Positions 10,013-20,350 of a stretch of 64,000 nucleotides of DNA are shown here, one piece after another. Each line of letters opens with the position of its first letter. The stretch's first letter is position 1. The position numbers and the translations under genes were made by a program. Source of the DNA: an uncultured Lachnospiraceae bacterium (GTDB lineage: Bacteria > Bacillota > Clostridia > Lachnospirales > Lachnospiraceae). A model generated the notes under the pieces. It was not told the DNA's origin, did not search any database, and worked only from the letters and a program-made list of their open reading frames with translations. Where the stretch lies: assembly GCA_947644545.1 (NCBI GenBank), contig CANRZW010000013.1, positions 22,707 to 86,706 on the forward strand, given 5' to 3'.

Positions 10013-10738
10013 ATGTTGGCGGACAAGTTTACGCAGTTGGAACAGAAAATAGATTATTGCTTTCAGGATAAGAAACTGCTGCGGCAGGCGCTGACTCACA
10101 GTTCCCATTCCAATGAGCAGAAGATCAATAAACTTCCCGATTATGAGCGGCTGGAATTTCTTGGCGATGCGGTGCTGGAACTTGCGAGCAGCGATTTTAT
10201 TTTCAGGGAGCATCCTGAGATGTCGGAGGGAGAATTGACGAAGTTCAGATCTTCCATCGTCTGTGAGCCGGCGCTGGCTTTCTGTGCAAGGCAGATCGGA
10301 TTGGAACAGTTTATCCTGCTTGGCCGTGGGGAGGAGATGACCGGCGGCAGAAAACGGGATTCCATTATCTCGGATGTGATGGAGGCCGTGATCGGTGCCA
10401 TCTATTTGGACAGCGGCATCGAGGCGGCCCGGGCGTTCATCGGACGTTTTATCCTGTCGGATTTAGAGCACAAGCAGCTGTTCTATGATGCCAAGACGAT
10501 TCTGCAGGAAGAGATTCAGAAGGAGAACAGCGGCGCGATCCGCTATGAGCTTATCAGGGAGGAAGGGCCGGAGCACGACAAGAATTTCGTGGTCGAAGTG
10601 ATGGTGGGAGACAAGAGGGCAGGATGCGGTAACGGCCATTCCAAGAAGGCGGCGGAACAGCACGCAGCCTATGAAGCGCTTCTGCGGCGCAAGCTGGCGC
10701 CTGCCAAAGAGGGAAACGGTAAGAAAAAGACAGATTGA
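10013..10738 (+). CDS. rnc: Ribonuclease III
   Basis: YERLEFLGDAVLEL catalytic motif, dsRBD at C-terminus. Confidence 0.95.
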   Translation: MLADKFTQLEQKIDYCFQDKKLLRQALTHSSHSNEQKINKLPDYERLEFLGDAVLELASSDFIFREHPEMSEGELTKFRSSIVCEPALAFCARQIGLEQFILLGRGEEMTGGRKRDSIISDVMEAVIGAIYLDSGIEAARAFIGRFILSDLEHKQLFYDAKTILQEEIQKENSGAIRYELIREEGPEHDKNFVVEVMVGDKRAGCGNGHSKKAAEQHAAYEALLRRKLAPAKEGNGKKKTD

Positions 10739-10745
10739 GGTAGGT

Positions 10746-13700
10746 ATGTATTTAAAAAGCATTGAGGTACATGGGTTTAAATCTTTTGCCAATAAGATAA
10801 ATTTCAAATTCCACAACGGCATTACCGGCATCGTGGGGCCGAACGGCTCCGGGAAGAGCAATGTGGCGGATGCCGTCAGATGGGTGTTGGGAGAGCAGCG
10901 AATCAAGCAGCTTCGAGGTTCTTCCATGCAGGACGTGATCTTCTCCGGAACGGAGATGCGTAAGCCTTTGGGTTATGCTTATGTGGCGATTACGCTGGAT
11001 AACACGGATCATCAGCTGGCCATCGACTACGATGAGGTGACGGTGTCCAGAAGGCTGTACCGGTCCGGTGAGAGTGAATATATGATCAACGGTTCCGGCT
11101 GCCGTCTGAAGGATGTGAACGAGCTTTTCTATGATACCGGTATCGGTAAGGAAGGATACTCCATCATCGGACAGGGCCAGATCGAGAAGATCTTGAGCGG
11201 CAAGCCGGAGGAGCGGCGTGAACTGTTCGACGAGGCTGCCGGTATCGTGAAGTTCAAGCGCAGGAAGTATGCGGCACAGAAGAAGCTGGAAGACGAGAAG
11301 CAGAACCTTGTCCGGGTCAACGATATCCTGGCCGAGCTGGAGAAACAGACAGGGCCTCTGGAGAAGCAGTCCGAGAAGGCAAGGATCTACCTGAAAAAGA
11401 AGGAAGAGCTAAAGACGTTGGACGTGAATGTTTTCCTGTTGGAAAATGTGCGGGTGCGGCAGCAGCTGGCGGAGACCGACGGCAAGCTTACGATCGCCGG
11501 CGGAGATCTGGAAGAGACCACGAAGAAGTATGAGAATATCAAGGAAGAATACGAGCAGATCGTCGGCCGGATCGAGGAACTGGACCAGGCTATTGAGGCG
11601 GCCCGGGCTACGCTGACGGATACCGGCGTGATGCGTTCCAAGCTGGAGGGTGAGATCAACGTCTTAAAGGAGCAGATCCACTCTGCGGAGGGCAACGAGG
11701 AGCATTTGCAGAGCCGTATCCGCAGCATCAGCGAGCAGATCGATACGCGTACGAGAGAGAAGGAGAGCATTCTCGCGGACAAGGAGCAGACGGACGAGGC
11801 GCTCAGGCAGTTAGAGACGGCCAGGACGGAGGCCAGAGGACTGCTGGAGGAGACCCAGAGCCGGATCGAGGAACTGAATGACCATATCGAAAGCGGGAAG
11901 AATACGATTATAGACGCCCTGAATAACCGTGCCACCATCAAGTCCAAGATGGGACGCTACGATACTATGCTGGAGCAGATCAACATTCGCAGGGCGGAGT
12001 TAAATTCCAGACTGCTGCGGGCCAAGTCCGACGAGGCGGAGCAGACGGAGACGATCAAGAAGCTGGAAGAAGAGTTCGAGGCCGTGGGGACTGCCATCAA
12101 GGAGCTGGGAGAAAAGCAGGAGACAATGGAGGAGCAGCTTTCGCTTTTCCGGGAGGAGCTGGCAGGCCGGGATCAGAAGCTGCGGGACACCCAGGTACTC
12201 TATCACCAGCAGAAGTCCAAGCTGGAGGCGCTTGCCAACCTGACGGAGCGTTACGAAGGTTACGGCGGCAGCGTCAAGGCCGTGATGGAGCGCAAAGGGC
12301 AGGAGAAAGGGATCATCGGCGTAGTGGCGGATATCATCCAGGCGGAAGCCAGATACGAGACGGCTATCGAGACGGCCCTGGGCGGCAATATCCAGAATAT
12401 CGTCACGGAGGATGAGGAGACCGCCAAGCGCATGATCGGTTATCTGAAAAAAGCACGGGCGGGCCGTGCAACCTTCCTGCCGCTCACCAGCATTACCCGT
12501 CCCCAGGAGTTCAAGAATCCTGACGCCCTGAAGGAAAAGGGTGTGATCGGTATGGCGGACGAGCTGGTGAAGGTGGAGAAGAAGTACCGGAACGTGGCCA
12601 AGGCAATGTTAGGGCGTATCGTGGTGGTGGATCATGTGGACAATGCCGTGAAGATTGCCAGAAAGTTTGATTACGGCATTCGCATGGTCACGCTGGAAGG
12701 AGAGCTGTTAGTGCCGGGCGGCGCCATCAGCGGCGGCGCTTTCAAGAACAATTCCAATCTGCTGGGCAGACGCCGGGAGATGGAGGAGCTTAGTAAGAAG
12801 GTTAAGCAGTATGTGGTGGATATCGACAATCTGCTGAATGATATCGAGGAGACGAAAAGAAACAGGAACAAGCTGCGTCTGGAGATCGAGGATATCAAAG
12901 GGCAGCTGCAGCGCAAGTTTATCGAACAGAATACGGCCAGGATGAGCGTGGCGCAGGCCCGGGAGAAGAAGAACGAGACGGAGGAAGGCTTCGACGAACT
13001 GAAAACAGAGCAGCAGGATATCGAGCAGCAGATCAAGGAGATCCAGGTCAATAAGGATGAAAACTTAAGAGAACTGGCAGATTCCGAGGCGCTTGAAAAG
13101 AATGTGGAAGCGCAGATCGGGGAGTTCCAGAAGCAGCTGGAGGCAAAGCGGGCGGAAGAGTCAGAGCAGTCGGCCAAAGTGTCCGAGTGGGATGTGGAAG
13201 TGGAGAAGATGCGCCAGAGCGCGGATTTCCAGAGACAGAACCTGGAGCGTGTGGAAGGCGAGATCGCACGCCACGACGCAGAACTGAAGGAGGTGCAGGA
13301 AGGCCTGCATCTGGGCAAGGAAGAGGTGGAGCGCAAGAAAGAAAGCATACTGGAGATCGAGAAGACCATCGCTTCTTCCTACACCACACAGACGGATGCG
13401 GAGACGAAGTTAAAGGACGACATAGCGCTTAAGGAAGAGCTTTCGGGGAAACAGAAGAATTTCTTTGCCACGAGGGAAGAACTGTCCGAGCGGATGACGG
13501 CGCTGGATAAGGAAGTGTATCGTCTCAACAGCCAGCGGGAACGGATGGAGGAGTCCATCGAGTCCCAGATCAACTATATGTGGGATGAATATGAGATTAC
13601 CCTCTCCGATGCGGAGTCCATGAAGGATGAGGAGATGAACGATCTGCCTGCCATGAAGAAGGAGATCACGGCTTTAAAGGATGCAATCCGCAAGCTGGGG

Positions 13701-14306
13701 GACGTGAATGTCAATGCCATCGAGGATTACAGGAATCTGATGGAGCGGTACACCTTTTTAAAGACCCAGCATGATGACCTGGTGGAGGCGGAAAAGACGC
13801 TGCAGGGGATCATCGAGGAGCTGGACAGCTCCATGCGCAGGCAGTTCAATGAGAAATTTGCACAGATCAACCGCGAGTTTGACAAGGTATTTAAGGAACT
13901 GTTCGGCGGCGGTAAGGGGTCTTTGGAGTTGATGGAGGACGAGGATGTGCTGGAGGCAGGTATCCGGATCATTGCCCAGCCGCCCGGTAAGAAACTGGTC
14001 AACATGATGCAGATGTCCGGCGGAGAGAAGTCTCTGACTGCGATCTGCCTGCTGTTTGCGATTCAGAACTTGAAGCCGTCGCCGTTCTGCCTTCTGGATG
14101 AGATCGAGGCGGCGTTAGATGAGAGCAATGTGGGCAGATTCGCCAAGTATCTGCATAAGCTGACGAAGAATACACAGTTTATCGTGATCACCCACAGGCG
14201 CGGCACGATGGAGAAAGCGGACCGCCTCTATGGTATCACGATGCAGGAGAAGGGTGTGTCAACACTGGTAAGCGTAAATTTGATCGATAAGGAATTGGAT
14301 GACTGA
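10746..14306 (+). CDS. smc: Chromosome segregation protein SMC
   Basis: MYLKSIEVHGFKSFANK start, Walker A GPNGSGKSN, coiled coils, C-terminal LSGGEKSLTAI-like motif; ORF track extends the start to 10671. Confidence 0.96.
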   Translation: MYLKSIEVHGFKSFANKINFKFHNGITGIVGPNGSGKSNVADAVRWVLGEQRIKQLRGSSMQDVIFSGTEMRKPLGYAYVAITLDNTDHQLAIDYDEVTVSRRLYRSGESEYMINGSGCRLKDVNELFYDTGIGKEGYSIIGQGQIEKILSGKPEERRELFDEAAGIVKFKRRKYAAQKKLEDEKQNLVRVNDILAELEKQTGPLEKQSEKARIYLKKKEELKTLDVNVFLLENVRVRQQLAETDGKLTIAGGDLEETTKKYENIKEEYEQIVGRIEELDQAIEAARATLTDTGVMRSKLEGEINVLKEQIHSAEGNEEHLQSRIRSISEQIDTRTREKESILADKEQTDEALRQLETARTEARGLLEETQSRIEELNDHIESGKNTIIDALNNRATIKSKMGRYDTMLEQINIRRAELNSRLLRAKSDEAEQTETIKKLEEEFEAVGTAIKELGEKQETMEEQLSLFREELAGRDQKLRDTQVLYHQQKSKLEALANLTERYEGYGGSVKAVMERKGQEKGIIGVVADIIQAEARYETAIETALGGNIQNIVTEDEETAKRMIGYLKKARAGRATFLPLTSITRPQEFKNPDALKEKGVIGMADELVKVEKKYRNVAKAMLGRIVVVDHVDNAVKIARKFDYGIRMVTLEGELLVPGGAISGGAFKNNSNLLGRRREMEELSKKVKQYVVDIDNLLNDIEETKRNRNKLRLEIEDIKGQLQRKFIEQNTARMSVAQAREKKNETEEGFDELKTEQQDIEQQIKEIQVNKDENLRELADSEALEKNVEAQIGEFQKQLEAKRAEESEQSAKVSEWDVEVEKMRQSADFQRQNLERVEGEIARHDAELKEVQEGLHLGKEEVERKKESILEIEKTIASSYTTQTDAETKLKDDIALKEELSGKQKNFFATREELSERMTALDKEVYRLNSQRERMEESIESQINYMWDEYEITLSDAESMKDEEMNDLPAMKKEITALKDAIRKLGDVNVNAIEDYRNLMERYTFLKTQHDDLVEAEKTLQGIIEELDSSMRRQFNEKFAQINREFDKVFKELFGGGKGSLELMEDEDVLEAGIRIIAQPPGKKLVNMMQMSGGEKSLTAICLLFAIQNLKPSPFCLLDEIEAALDESNVGRFAKYLHKLTKNTQFIVITHRRGTMEKADRLYGITMQEKGVSTLVSVNLIDKELDD

Positions 14307-15244
14307 TGAGTGAAGAGAAGAAAGGTTTTTTCAGCAGATTAAAAGAGGGATTGACGAAGACGAGAAACAACATCGTCCACGGGATTGATTCCGTGTTCAA
14401 CGGCTTTTCCAACATTGACGAAGATTTCTATGAGGAACTGGAAGAGATCCTGATTATGGGTGATATCGGTGTGCAGGCTACCGAGGCGATCTTAGAGAGG
14501 CTGCGGGAGCAGGTGAAGGAGAATCACATCAAGGAGCCGGCCGACTGTAAGAGTTTCCTGATCCAGAACATCAAGGAACAGATGCAGGTACAGGAGACGG
14601 CCTATGCCTTCGAGGAGCGGCAGTCTATCGTACTGGTGATCGGTGTCAATGGCGTGGGCAAGACCACGACCGTGGGGAAGCTTGCCGGCAAGTTAAAAGG
14701 ACAGGGAAGACGGGTGCTGATCGCGGCGGCGGATACTTTCCGCGCGGCAGCCGGCGAACAACTTAGCGAGTGGGCGAACCGGGCAGGGGTGGATATGATC
14801 GGCGGAAGCGAAGGCTCCGATCCCGCCAGCGTGGTCTTCGATGCGGTGAATGCGGCGAAAGCGAGGAGTATCGACGTGCTCCTGTGTGATACGGCGGGCA
14901 GGCTGCACAATAAGAAAAACCTGATGGAGGAGCTTAAGAAGATCAACCGGATCATCGACAGAGAGTTTCCCGATGCCCACCGGGAGAATCTGGTGGTGCT
15001 TGATGCCACTACAGGCCAGAATGCATTGCAGCAGGCGAAAGAGTTCGGCGAGGTGGCTGATCTGACGGGCATTATCCTGACCAAGATGGACGGCACTGCC
15101 AAGGGCGGCATCGCGGTAGCGATCCAGTCACAGCTGCAGATTCCGGTAAAGTATATCGGCGTGGGTGAGACGATAGAGGATCTGCAGAAGTTTGACGCAG
15201 ACCAGTTCGTGGATGCGCTGTTTGCAGTGGATCACAATGATTAA
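14306..15244 (+). CDS. ftsY: Signal recognition particle receptor FtsY
   Basis: GVNGVGKTTTVGKLAGKLK, DTAGRLHNKKNLM, follows smc. Confidence 0.95.
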   Translation: MSEEKKGFFSRLKEGLTKTRNNIVHGIDSVFNGFSNIDEDFYEELEEILIMGDIGVQATEAILERLREQVKENHIKEPADCKSFLIQNIKEQMQVQETAYAFEERQSIVLVIGVNGVGKTTTVGKLAGKLKGQGRRVLIAAADTFRAAAGEQLSEWANRAGVDMIGGSEGSDPASVVFDAVNAAKARSIDVLLCDTAGRLHNKKNLMEELKKINRIIDREFPDAHRENLVVLDATTGQNALQQAKEFGEVADLTGIILTKMDGTAKGGIAVAIQSQLQIPVKYIGVGETIEDLQKFDADQFVDALFAVDHND

Positions 15245-15296
15245 GCAGGATGCAGGTTATTTATCAGGGGCGGAAGAGAGTAAGGGGGATAAGATC

Positions 15297-16514
15297 ATGA
15301 TGGAGTTATCATTGGATAAGTTTGAGGAGGCATACGAGATCGTCAAGGAGGTGACGTCCGAGACGAAGCTGATCTACAGCGATCATTTCAGTACACGGAC
15401 GGGCAATAAGGTCTATCTGAAACCGGAGAACATGCAGTTGACGGGAGCATATAAGCTGCGGGGGGCCTATTATAAGATCAGCACGTTGTCGGAGGAAGAG
15501 CGGGAGAAGGGACTGATCACGGCGTCTGCCGGGAATCATGCCCAGGGTGTGGCCTATGCGGCGAAATGCTATGGCGTGAAGGCGGTGATCGTGATGCCTA
15601 CCACTACGCCCCTGATCAAGGTAAACAGAACCAAAGGGTATGGCGCGGAAGTGGTGCTGTACGGCGACGTCTATGACGAAGCCTGCGCCAAAGCCTATGA
15701 ACTGGCGGAGGAGCATGGGTATACTTTCGTGCACCCCTTCGATGATCTGGATGTAGCTACGGGGCAGGGGAGCATTGCCATGGAGATTATCAAGGAACTG
15801 CCCCTCGTGGACTATATCCTGGTGCCGGTGGGCGGCGGCGGCCTGGCGACAGGCGTGTCTACTCTGGCCAAGCTGTTAAACCCCAAGATTAAGGTGATCG
15901 GTGTGGAGCCAACGGGTGCCAACTGTCTGCAGGAATCCGTGCGGGCCGGCAAGGTGACGACGCTGGAGCAGGTCAATACCATCGCGGACGGCACGGCGGT
16001 GAAGACGCCGGGCACGACGATCTTCCCCTATCTTAAAGAAAATCTGGACGGTATCATCACCGTGGGGGACGAGGAGCTGGTAGTCTCCTTCTTAGACATG
16101 GTGGAGAATCATAAGATGATCGTGGAGAATTCCGGATTGTTGACGGTGGCCGCCTTGAAGCATCTGGACGTGAAGAATAAGAAGATCGTGGCGATCTTAA
16201 GCGGCGGCAACATGGATGTGATCACCATGTCCTCGGTGGTACAGCAGGGACTTGTGCTGCGGGATCGGATCTTCTCGGTATCGGTTCTTTTGCCGGATAA
16301 ACCGGGTGAGCTGTCCAGAGTAGCCGATGTGATCGCGAAGCAGAACGGCAATGTGATCAAGTTAGAGCACAACCAGTTCGTTTCCATCAACCGCAATGCA
16401 GCCGTGGAGCTGCGGATCACCATGGAAGCTTACGGTACGGAACATAAGAACCAGATTATTTCGTCACTGCAGCAAAACGGGTACCAGCCGAAACTGATCC
16501 GGGCAAGCATCTGA
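15297..16514 (+). CDS. ilvA: Threonine ammonia-lyase (PLP-dependent, ACT domain)
   Basis: KPENMQLTGAYKLRGAYYKI PLP Lys motif, GGGGLATG, C-terminal ACT-like region. Confidence 0.88.
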   Translation: MMELSLDKFEEAYEIVKEVTSETKLIYSDHFSTRTGNKVYLKPENMQLTGAYKLRGAYYKISTLSEEEREKGLITASAGNHAQGVAYAAKCYGVKAVIVMPTTTPLIKVNRTKGYGAEVVLYGDVYDEACAKAYELAEEHGYTFVHPFDDLDVATGQGSIAMEIIKELPLVDYILVPVGGGGLATGVSTLAKLLNPKIKVIGVEPTGANCLQESVRAGKVTTLEQVNTIADGTAVKTPGTTIFPYLKENLDGIITVGDEELVVSFLDMVENHKMIVENSGLLTVAALKHLDVKNKKIVAILSGGNMDVITMSSVVQQGLVLRDRIFSVSVLLPDKPGELSRVADVIAKQNGNVIKLEHNQFVSINRNAAVELRITMEAYGTEHKNQIISSLQQNGYQPKLIRASI

Positions 16515-16637
16515 CCCCAGGTAAATATTGATCATGGCATGAGACATGAAATGACGGGAAATGGTTACAATATGGTCATGACGATCATGGACGTATGCGC
16601 GTTACTGATTTGGGAATATGGATAACGGGGTTATAAG

Positions 16638-17522
16638 ATGGGGAAAAACGAAAAAGTTTCAAAAAAAAGCAAGACAGAATGGATCAGGAAATATATTATT
16701 ATAACAGTGGCGACTTTCGTCTATGCGGTGGGGCTCAGTCTTTTTATCGATCCGAACGACATGGCACCCGGCGGACTGACCGGAGTGGCAATTATTTTAA
16801 GCAGGCTGGTACCGGTCAGTACTGGTACTTTGATCCTGCTGTTAAACATACCGATCCTGATCTTCGGCGTCTGGAAATTCGGGTTTGGACTGACCATATC
16901 GACGATCTATGCCACGGTACTGATTTCCTTTTTTACCAATATCTTATCAGGCATAGGAGCGGCAACGGATGATATACTGTTGGCAGCAGTGGCAGGCGGT
17001 ATCATTCAGGCTGTGGCTATCGGATCGATCTTCCGGGCCGGCGCCACCAGCGGCGGCGTGGATATCATTGTCAAGGCATTGAAATTAAAGCTGCCGCATT
17101 TGAAGACGGGAAATCTTTTTCTGATGATAGATGCTACGGTGGTGACATTGTCGGGGATTGTCTTCCGGGATGTAAACGCGGCGCTGTATGCGGCGGTGGC
17201 GGTAGGATGCTGTTCGGTGGCCATAGACGTGGTGCTGTACGGACGGGATGAAGCGAAGCTCCTGTATATTATCAGTGATAAGCCGGAGCAGATTACGCAG
17301 CGGCTGTTAGAAGACCTGGATGTGGGTACGACTTATATCAACGGGCAGGGAGCTTACAGCGGCAATGAGAAGCGGGTTATCATGTGTGCGATGAAGAAGA
17401 CGGTATTTCCGAGGGCGGAGGAGATCGTAAAGGAGGAGGATGCGAATTCCTTTATGATCGTGACCAGCGCTACGGAGATCTTTGGAGAAGGATATAAAAG
17501 CTATTTCAGCGAGCGGATTTAG
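16638..17522 (+). CDS. YitT family membrane protein
   Basis: Multi-TM; DPNDMAPGGLTGVAII and C-terminal DUF2179-like domain. Confidence 0.85.
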   Translation: MGKNEKVSKKSKTEWIRKYIIITVATFVYAVGLSLFIDPNDMAPGGLTGVAIILSRLVPVSTGTLILLLNIPILIFGVWKFGFGLTISTIYATVLISFFTNILSGIGAATDDILLAAVAGGIIQAVAIGSIFRAGATSGGVDIIVKALKLKLPHLKTGNLFLMIDATVVTLSGIVFRDVNAALYAAVAVGCCSVAIDVVLYGRDEAKLLYIISDKPEQITQRLLEDLDVGTTYINGQGAYSGNEKRVIMCAMKKTVFPRAEEIVKEEDANSFMIVTSATEIFGEGYKSYFSERI

Positions 17523-17536
17523 ACGGGGAGAAGTAT

Positions 17537-18655
17537 ATGCAGGATATGAATTTGCGGAGTAAGAGACATAGGAAGAGGCGCAGGAGAAGCGAGAACGGAA
17601 TCCTGGTAGGGTCGATCGTGCTCTGTCTGGTGACTTTGACAGCCATTACGATCACATTGATCATGGTCTTCCGGTATCGTTCCATTCAGATGGAAAACAC
17701 GGTAGTCATGAATGAACTGGAGGCCGTGCGGATGGACGAGACGGTCACCTACACGCAGGGCGAGGTGGATGCAATGATCGCCAGTGCGGTGACGGAGACT
17801 GCGGATCGGACGACACAGGAGGTGCGGGAAGAACTTCTTGATAAGATGAAGGAGTTGATGCTTACCGGCGACGGGGCGCTTGCCATGCTGCGCTATTTCT
17901 ATCCGGATGAGATCGTAGTGGTGGATGCGGGAGAATATCATTTTTTTCCGATTTCCGATGATCTGCTTCATCATACATACGATCTGGGTAAGTTTATCAA
18001 AGACGGCAATGAGGTCATGCAATATTATGACAACAGCCAGTGGACCGCCCATAAGGGAATTGACGTATCCAGATATCAGGAAGAGATTGACTGGGAATTG
18101 GTGGCCGGTGACGGTGTGGAGTATGCTTTTATCCGGCTGGGCATCCGGGGATACACCAAGGGGGAGATCCAGGAGGATGAGAATTTCAAGGACAATATCA
18201 AGGGGGCATTAAACAATGATGTAGGGGTGGGCGTTTACTTTTTCACACAGGCGGTGAGTGTGGAGGAGGCCGAGGAAGAGGCGCAGTTCGTGCTGGATGC
18301 ACTGGAGCCTTATCCGATCGATTACCCGGTAGTCATTGATGTGGAGGCGGTATCGAATGCCAATGCCAGGACGAAGGATCTGACGAAGGAGGAGCGGACG
18401 AAGTACTGCATTGCTTTCTGTGAGAAGATCAGGGAGGCAGGGTATACGCCGATGATCTACGGTAATATGAAGACCTTTATGTTGATGCTGGATCTGCCGC
18501 AGCTGGAAGAATATGAGAAATGGGTTGCTTTCTACGATGAACCGATGTATTATCCCTATGCTTTTAAGATCTGGCAGTATACGGATCAGGGTAAGGTAGC
18601 GGGGATTGAAGGGGATGTGGATCTGAATATCAGCTTTGAGGAGGCGGCGGATTAA
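17537..18655 (+). CDS. GH25-family lysozyme, membrane anchored
   Basis: N-terminal TM; KGIDVSRYQEEIDWELVAGDGVEYAFIRLGIRGYTKG and VGVYFFTQAVSVEEAEEEA. Confidence 0.88.
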   Translation: MQDMNLRSKRHRKRRRRSENGILVGSIVLCLVTLTAITITLIMVFRYRSIQMENTVVMNELEAVRMDETVTYTQGEVDAMIASAVTETADRTTQEVREELLDKMKELMLTGDGALAMLRYFYPDEIVVVDAGEYHFFPISDDLLHHTYDLGKFIKDGNEVMQYYDNSQWTAHKGIDVSRYQEEIDWELVAGDGVEYAFIRLGIRGYTKGEIQEDENFKDNIKGALNNDVGVGVYFFTQAVSVEEAEEEAQFVLDALEPYPIDYPVVIDVEAVSNANARTKDLTKEERTKYCIAFCEKIREAGYTPMIYGNMKTFMLMLDLPQLEEYEKWVAFYDEPMYYPYAFKIWQYTDQGKVAGIEGDVDLNISFEEAAD

Positions 18656-18791
18656 GAGCGGACGGGTATTTGCCAGCCCTGTAATGTGCTGTGTTGGCAG
18701 ACAGAAGTCTTCATACAGGAATAAAAGGTTGTTCCAAAGAAGAGATTCATGTTAAAATAGGAAATAAAGTCAAAGAAAGGCGGGGTTATCA

Positions 18792-19460
18792 ATGAAATAT
18801 GAATTTGAAGGAACGGTGGAATTTCGTGAGAACGAGAATGCGATTGCGGTGCCGTTTAATGTCTGGGAAGTATGTGAAAAAGTAGGGGATGCACCGGTCA
18901 GAGTGTGCTTCGATGATGTTTGCTTTATATGCGATCTGCTGCCGAAGGGACAGGGATATTATGATATTCCGGTAAATCATGACACCTTGTCCAAAGTGGA
19001 GCTTGGCAAGAAATATCTGATCTCGATCGAGATTGTTGGCAATATGGTAAGTATGGGAGGAAGCCCTTACAGTACGGAACATCCGATCCGCAAGATCGAC
19101 AGCGTGGATCTGGTGACACAGCCCTGGGACGGATTATGCGGACAGGCCTGCGTTGCCATGATTGCAGGAACCACGTTGGATGAGGCCTGCGATATCATGA
19201 AATGCCGGGAGTGGCAGGCGAATATGAGTAAGATCATAGCTACATTGGAGTATCTTGGAATCCGCCATGCGGACAAGATCATATATACGCTGGGTAAGTC
19301 CGTAGAACTGCCCCGCTGCTGTATCATCATGGAGAAGATGGGGAGATACAGCCATTATCTGGTGCACTTCGACGGCGGGTATTATGAGCCTAACCAGGGC
19401 GTACTCAAGGAGTTTGACCAGACGAAGATGGTGGGCTATCTGGAGATCGTAGTGTCATAA
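18792..19460 (+). CDS. DUF1905-like domain fused to a C39/papain-like cysteine peptidase-like domain
   Basis: N-terminus resembles DUF1905 (VPFNVWEV...YYDIPVN); C-terminus QPWDGLCGQACVAMIAG and RYSHYLVHFDGGYYEPNQG. Confidence 0.6.
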   Translation: MKYEFEGTVEFRENENAIAVPFNVWEVCEKVGDAPVRVCFDDVCFICDLLPKGQGYYDIPVNHDTLSKVELGKKYLISIEIVGNMVSMGGSPYSTEHPIRKIDSVDLVTQPWDGLCGQACVAMIAGTTLDEACDIMKCREWQANMSKIIATLEYLGIRHADKIIYTLGKSVELPRCCIIMEKMGRYSHYLVHFDGGYYEPNQGVLKEFDQTKMVGYLEIVVS

Positions 19461-19588
19461 AGAACAGAAGACGGGAAACCAACTGCCGGCAGATCGCGGA
19501 AGTGAAAATACGGTTGGAGCGCGTGAAGGAATTCCGCAAAGAACGCAACGGTTTGTAGGAATGTGAATTCAGAAGTGGAGGGCGGACA

Positions 19589-20139
19589 ATGCAAAGTATT
19601 AGAATTTATGAGATGCCGGCTTGCAAAATGGTTTCTTCCGGAACAGGCATGTTCGGAGAGAAGACGTTCGATATATTTGACGAATGGCTGTCTTCGCAAA
19701 AAAGAGGCCTGTTTCCCAAAGATTTCCTGTACTGGACGGGAGAGGGCTTTGTGTGGTTGTATATGTATGAAGATGGAATGAATGTTCCAAAAGAATTTGA
19801 AGTAATAGATTTTCAGGGAGGTCTTTATGCTGTTGCAACCGACATAGACCAGAAAACAGATCGGGAGATTATGAACGTGGAGATAGATAGGTTTCTGAGT
19901 GAAAACGGATTTGAGCGGGACACATCACGTTCGGAACTGGGAAATATAATTACATCACCACTTGCGAAAACAATAATGGGATACGAACAGATGGACTATT
20001 ATTTCCCGATAAAGTCCCTGCGGCAAAGTTTCTGCGAATAAGAATGTGCGATGAAACAGCAGGGGCGCTTGGACACAAGCCGTGGACAGAGGGTACCCAT
20101 GAGTATTGTTACTTGTATGTTCCTGTGAAGAAATTATAA
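19589..20139 (+). pseudogene. GyrI-like/AraC effector-binding domain protein, apparently frameshifted near 20015
   Basis: Frame 1 ends ...MDYYFPIK-SLRQSFCE*; alternate frame continues VPAAKFLRIRMCDETAGALGHKPWTEGTHEYCYLYVPVKKL* to 20139, the expected domain end. Confidence 0.65.
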
Positions 20140-20168
20140 TTGCCTGACGAAGAAATATGTACTAAACT
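20140..20168 (+). promoter_or_regulatory. Toxin promoter, cassette copy 1
   Basis: TTGCCT-N17-TAAACT, conserved in copies 2 and 3. Confidence 0.6.
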
Positions 20169-20227
20169 CCGTTTATGGGAGACCATAGAGCCGGGCGGCT
20201 GACCCTCCGAAATGGAGGGTGTTGCCA

Positions 20228-20323
20228 ATGATGATTACATATTCTGACTTAGTTCAGACTGGAGTATTCATTGTTGCCCTGATTGGACTGTGCTATACAG
20301 TTTTTAAGGGAAAGCGAAAATAG
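20228..20323 (+). CDS. Holin-like type I toxin-like peptide, copy 1 (31 aa)
   Basis: MMITYSDLVQTGVFIVALIGLCYTVFKGKRK; one TM segment plus basic tail; SD GGAGGG upstream. Confidence 0.75.
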   Translation: MMITYSDLVQTGVFIVALIGLCYTVFKGKRK

Positions 20324-20350
20324 CCGCCTCTATGGCTTTCCCTTTTTTTG
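20304..20350 (+). terminator. Terminator overlapping the toxin copy 1 stop codon
   Basis: GGGAAAGC...GCTTTCCCTTTTTTT. Confidence 0.75.
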
